From Betaproteobacteria bacterium (GTDB lineage: Bacteria; Pseudomonadota; Gammaproteobacteria; Burkholderiales; Rhodocyclaceae): a stretch of 8,229 bases of DNA. The notes under the pieces are model-generated. The model ran no database searches. It saw nothing but the letters and a program-made list of their open reading frames with translations, and was not told where the DNA came from. Position 1 is the first letter of the stretch; every line of letters starts with the position of its first letter. Shown here piece by piece: positions 6,791 through 8,229 of this stretch. The stretch is taken from the NCBI GenBank assembly GCA_028065725.1, contig JAPTVL010000053.1, positions 1 through 8,229 on the forward strand, given 5' to 3'. The translations under genes and the position numbers were made by a program.

Positions 6791-6917
6791 CGTCATTCCG
6801 GCGAAGGCCGGAATCCAGTAAGAAACAACACCCCACGAAGTGGACAAGCCCGTGATATTGTCCCGCTTGCGCGGGAGTTCTTTAATCCGCTGGATTCCGG
6901 CCTTCGCCGGAATGACG
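6791..6917. repeat. 127-bp REPIN/MITE-like element with perfect 28-bp terminal inverted repeats
   Basis: Bases 6791-6818 and 6890-6917 are exact reverse complements over 28 bases, separated by 71 bases. Each arm is itself a hairpin: ATTCCGGC pairs with GCCGGAAT around a four-base loop (6795-6802 with 6807-6814; 6894-6901 with 6906-6913). The spacer has another hairpin, TCCCGC-ttgc-GCGGGA (6861-6876). Two inverted REP units around a spacer is the layout of REPIN elements, which RAYT transposases can move; it also resembles a MITE. No direct target duplication is visible at the ends and no transposase is in the window. The arms translate to a WIPAFAGMT peptide, a common source of false small ORFs. 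Lying between convergent stops, the hairpins may also protect mRNA 3' ends or hinder read-through, but there is no U-tract of a standard terminator. Confidence 0.85.
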
Positions 6918-6949
6918 GGCTATAGAAACGCTGATTTATTCATTATGGC

Positions 6950-6979
6950 CGTCATTGCGAGCGAAGCGCGGCAATCCAG
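6950..6979 (+). repeat. Single REP-like unit with the same ends as the inverted-repeat arms
   Basis: This 30-base unit begins CGTCATT and ends AATCCAG, as the first arm of the neighbouring 127-bp element does in the same orientation, but its core differs. Its stem is ATTGC (6954-6958) with GCAAT (6971-6975), with an inner GCG-AAG-CGC hairpin (6961-6969). Repeats of the CGTCATTGCGAG...GCAATCCAG kind are common in intergenic DNA of many bacteria. It seems to be a second subclass of the same repeat family standing alone. It lies 32 bases from the 127-bp element and 46 bases from the end of the minus-strand glycosyltransferase gene. The rest of 6752-7025 holds no gene I can support. Confidence 0.7.
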
Positions 6980-7025
6980 CGAGTTTGATAAAGCAAGACA
7001 TTTCCGCACCCCGCCTTGTGGCAGT

Positions 7026-8087
7026 TTAGTGTCGCCGAATCAGATGAATGGCCAGCGCGCGCGCCTTCCCGTACACGTTCCGCAAGCCATGCGACACGCT
7101 CTTTTTGCGTAAAGCGTGGCGCGAGTAAATCACAGTGTGATCCTGCGTTTGCGTCACGGCGTGATGGCGTTTTTCGATCTCGCGTGAAATGACGGCAAAG
7201 AAATTGTGCTCGAACAGCACGCGGCGGCGGGCCTCCATGATGGCGGGCAGGCGTTTCTCGTATTCCTTGTCCAGAATGGCCTGGCGGATGATGCGCGCCG
7301 CCCCGGCGGGATCCTTGATGTCGATGGGGATGAAGCTCTCCGCCGGGAAATAGTCTGCGGCATTGGTGCAGCCCGCATAGAAGGGCAGGGTCAGTCCGAG
7401 AAACGCATCGGACAGCTTCTCCGTCCAGTGGTGCGGGCCGATGTAGTTCTCGATGGCCACGGAATAGCGGTATGCGTCCAGCGCCTCGGCCTTGTCGTCC
7501 AGCGGGCGTGCGCCGCGGCCATAGACGTGCATCTCGGGTAAGAGCCGCATCAGTTCACGCATGAAGTTGAAGCGTTGATGATGCAGGGTGTGCCGCATCC
7601 GCTTGGGCGAGAACACCATGGACAGATCGTGGCTCTTGTCCAGGGGCGGGTGCGCGACGATGTCATCGAATGGAATGATGCGCTGACTGCCGACCCCATA
7701 GAACCAGTGCAGTCCCGCCTGGGAATAGATTCTGTCGGGATGGGGCAAGGCCCATGCCTCCTGGCTGGTGATGACACAACCAAACTGGCGGACGTAGGTG
7801 GTGCCGAAGTGTTTGATCGAGGAGGGCTCGCTGGTCGTGAGCAGGGTATGCGCAGCAGGGCAGGCCAGTTTTTCCTGGCGATGCTTGCGCGCCTCGCCAT
7901 GTTTGGCAGGCAGGTCGTCATAAACGACCAGCCAGTCGTAGTCGCTGTCCTCGGGGTCAAAGCTGAACCGGCAATTGCCCCATTCCGGAATGTCGCCGGG
8001 TAACTGGTGCCGCAAGACGAGCGTCGGTATCGTCGCCATGACCTTGACGCGGATTTTAGGGGGCGTAGCGGGTGCCTGGTTTTTCAT
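7026..8087 (-). CDS. Glycosyltransferase family 10 (fucosyltransferase-type) protein
   Basis: A 353-residue protein read leftwards, convergent with the carbamoyltransferase. The N-terminal half carries WGNCRFSFDPEDSDYDWLVVYDDLP (36-60, shown here in two parts: WGNCRFSFDPEDSDYD and WLVVYDDLP), typical of bacterial GT10 proteins. The C-terminal half has the family core: YRYSVAIENYIGPHHWTEK (206-224, with E213, N214 and T222-E223-K224), then LPFYAGCTNAADYFP (234-248) and ESFIPID (250-256). GT10 enzymes move L-fucose, or a related sugar, from GDP-fucose in alpha-1,3/1,4 linkage to GlcNAc-type acceptors; the bacterial ones modify O-antigen or other surface glycans in the cytoplasm. Donor and acceptor cannot be set from sequence. 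ATG 8087 is used because KIRVKV just after it matches the usual first beta strand; Met17 is a less likely alternative. No clear Shine-Dalgarno is seen. No GDP-fucose synthesis genes are in the window. Confidence 0.88.
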   Translation of the reverse strand: MKNQAPATPPKIRVKVMATIPTLVLRHQLPGDIPEWGNCRFSFDPEDSDYDWLVVYDDLPAKHGEARKHRQEKLACPAAHTLLTTSEPSSIKHFGTTYVRQFGCVITSQEAWALPHPDRIYSQAGLHWFYGVGSQRIIPFDDIVAHPPLDKSHDLSMVFSPKRMRHTLHHQRFNFMRELMRLLPEMHVYGRGARPLDDKAEALDAYRYSVAIENYIGPHHWTEKLSDAFLGLTLPFYAGCTNAADYFPAESFIPIDIKDPAGAARIIRQAILDKEYEKRLPAIMEARRRVLFEHNFFAVISREIEKRHHAVTQTQDHTVIYSRHALRKKSVSHGLRNVYGKARALAIHLIRRH

Positions 8088-8117
8088 GTTGGCGGGGCAG
8101 GGTGATGCCTGAATACT

Positions 8118-8125
8118 TTTATAAT
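8118..8125. promoter_or_regulatory. AT-rich promoter-like box usable on either strand
   Basis: The leader 8088-8229 holds one AT-rich island. On the plus strand it gives a perfect TATAAT (8120-8125), and on the minus strand TATAAA (8118-8123), about 30 bases upstream of the glycosyltransferase start, a plausible -10 distance for that gene. No good -35 hexamer is found at 16-18 bases in either direction, so direction is undecided. To the right, a purine-rich GGAAGGA (8207-8213) touches an ATG at 8214 that stays open to the edge; the spacing is too tight for a normal ribosome site, so no gene is called. Upstream of that ATG the same frame has no stop for many codons, with a TTG at 8193. Confidence 0.3.
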
Positions 8126-8229
8126 GAAGCGACTTTTTACATCACAGGTTGAACGGGCGGGTGCTCCCTGGGATGGTCGACGGTTTTCCTGCTTGATTGT
8201 CCCGACGGAAGGAATGTCCAGCCTTGGCT

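Noticed and set aside
6539..6847. 102-codon minus-strand frame over the carbamoyltransferase end and first repeat arm
   Set aside because: Same repeat-derived WIPAFAGMT peptide, and the remainder is antisense to a well-supported gene.
6791..6979. CRISPR array
   Set aside because: Repeats are inverted or divergent, palindromic and only three in number, with unequal spacers and no cas genes.
6840..7112. 90-codon plus-strand frame in the convergent gap
   Set aside because: It translates repeat DNA (WIPAFAGMT from the inverted-repeat arm) and runs into the end of the minus-strand GT10 gene; a known artefact of such repeats.
8193..8229. Start of a rightward gene at ATG 8214 or TTG 8193
   Set aside because: GGAAGGA touches the ATG, too close for normal initiation, TTG has no ribosome site, and only five codons after the ATG are visible; flanking sequence is needed to decide.

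Overview
This is a GC-rich chromosomal fragment from a Gram-negative bacterium. Codon choice, the inner-membrane glycan enzymes and the intergenic REP-like repeats fit a proteobacterium, probably a betaproteobacterium, but no rRNA, tRNA or housekeeping gene fixes the taxon. Most of the window is a surface-polysaccharide (O-antigen, capsule or exopolysaccharide) locus.

Layout: (1) bases 1-274, the 3' part of a ParE/RelE-family toxin, cut by the window edge. (2) 370-3161, two coupled genes: a WecA/WbpL-type sugar-phosphate transferase that starts glycans on a lipid carrier, and a membrane-anchored WbpM/PglF-type UDP-N-acetylhexosamine 4,6-dehydratase. (3) An AT-rich gap with a candidate -10 box. 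(4) 3300-6751, four tightly packed genes: a membrane-anchored SGNH/GDSL hydrolase, an SxtJ-family membrane protein, a 49-residue DUF5989/SxtK-like membrane peptide, and a NodU/CmcH/SxtI-type O-carbamoyltransferase. (5) 6752-7025, a convergent intergenic region with a 127-bp element bounded by perfect 28-bp inverted repeats (REPIN/MITE-like) and a third, related repeat unit. (6) 7026-8087, a minus-strand GT10 (fucosyltransferase-family) glycosyltransferase. (7) 8088-8229, a leader with an AT-rich promoter-like box and no gene that can be called.

Working model (inference): the dehydratase makes a 4-keto-6-deoxy-HexNAc precursor, the GT4 enzyme loads a HexNAc-1-phosphate on undecaprenyl phosphate, the GT10 enzyme adds a fucose-like branch, and the four-gene unit carbamoylates a sugar of the growing glycan. 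The unit's gene content parallels sxtI-sxtJ-sxtK-sxtL of cyanobacterial saxitoxin clusters. SxtJ and DUF5989/SxtK have no established function, so this unit is the best candidate here for an undescribed system: a membrane-assisted carbamoylation module.
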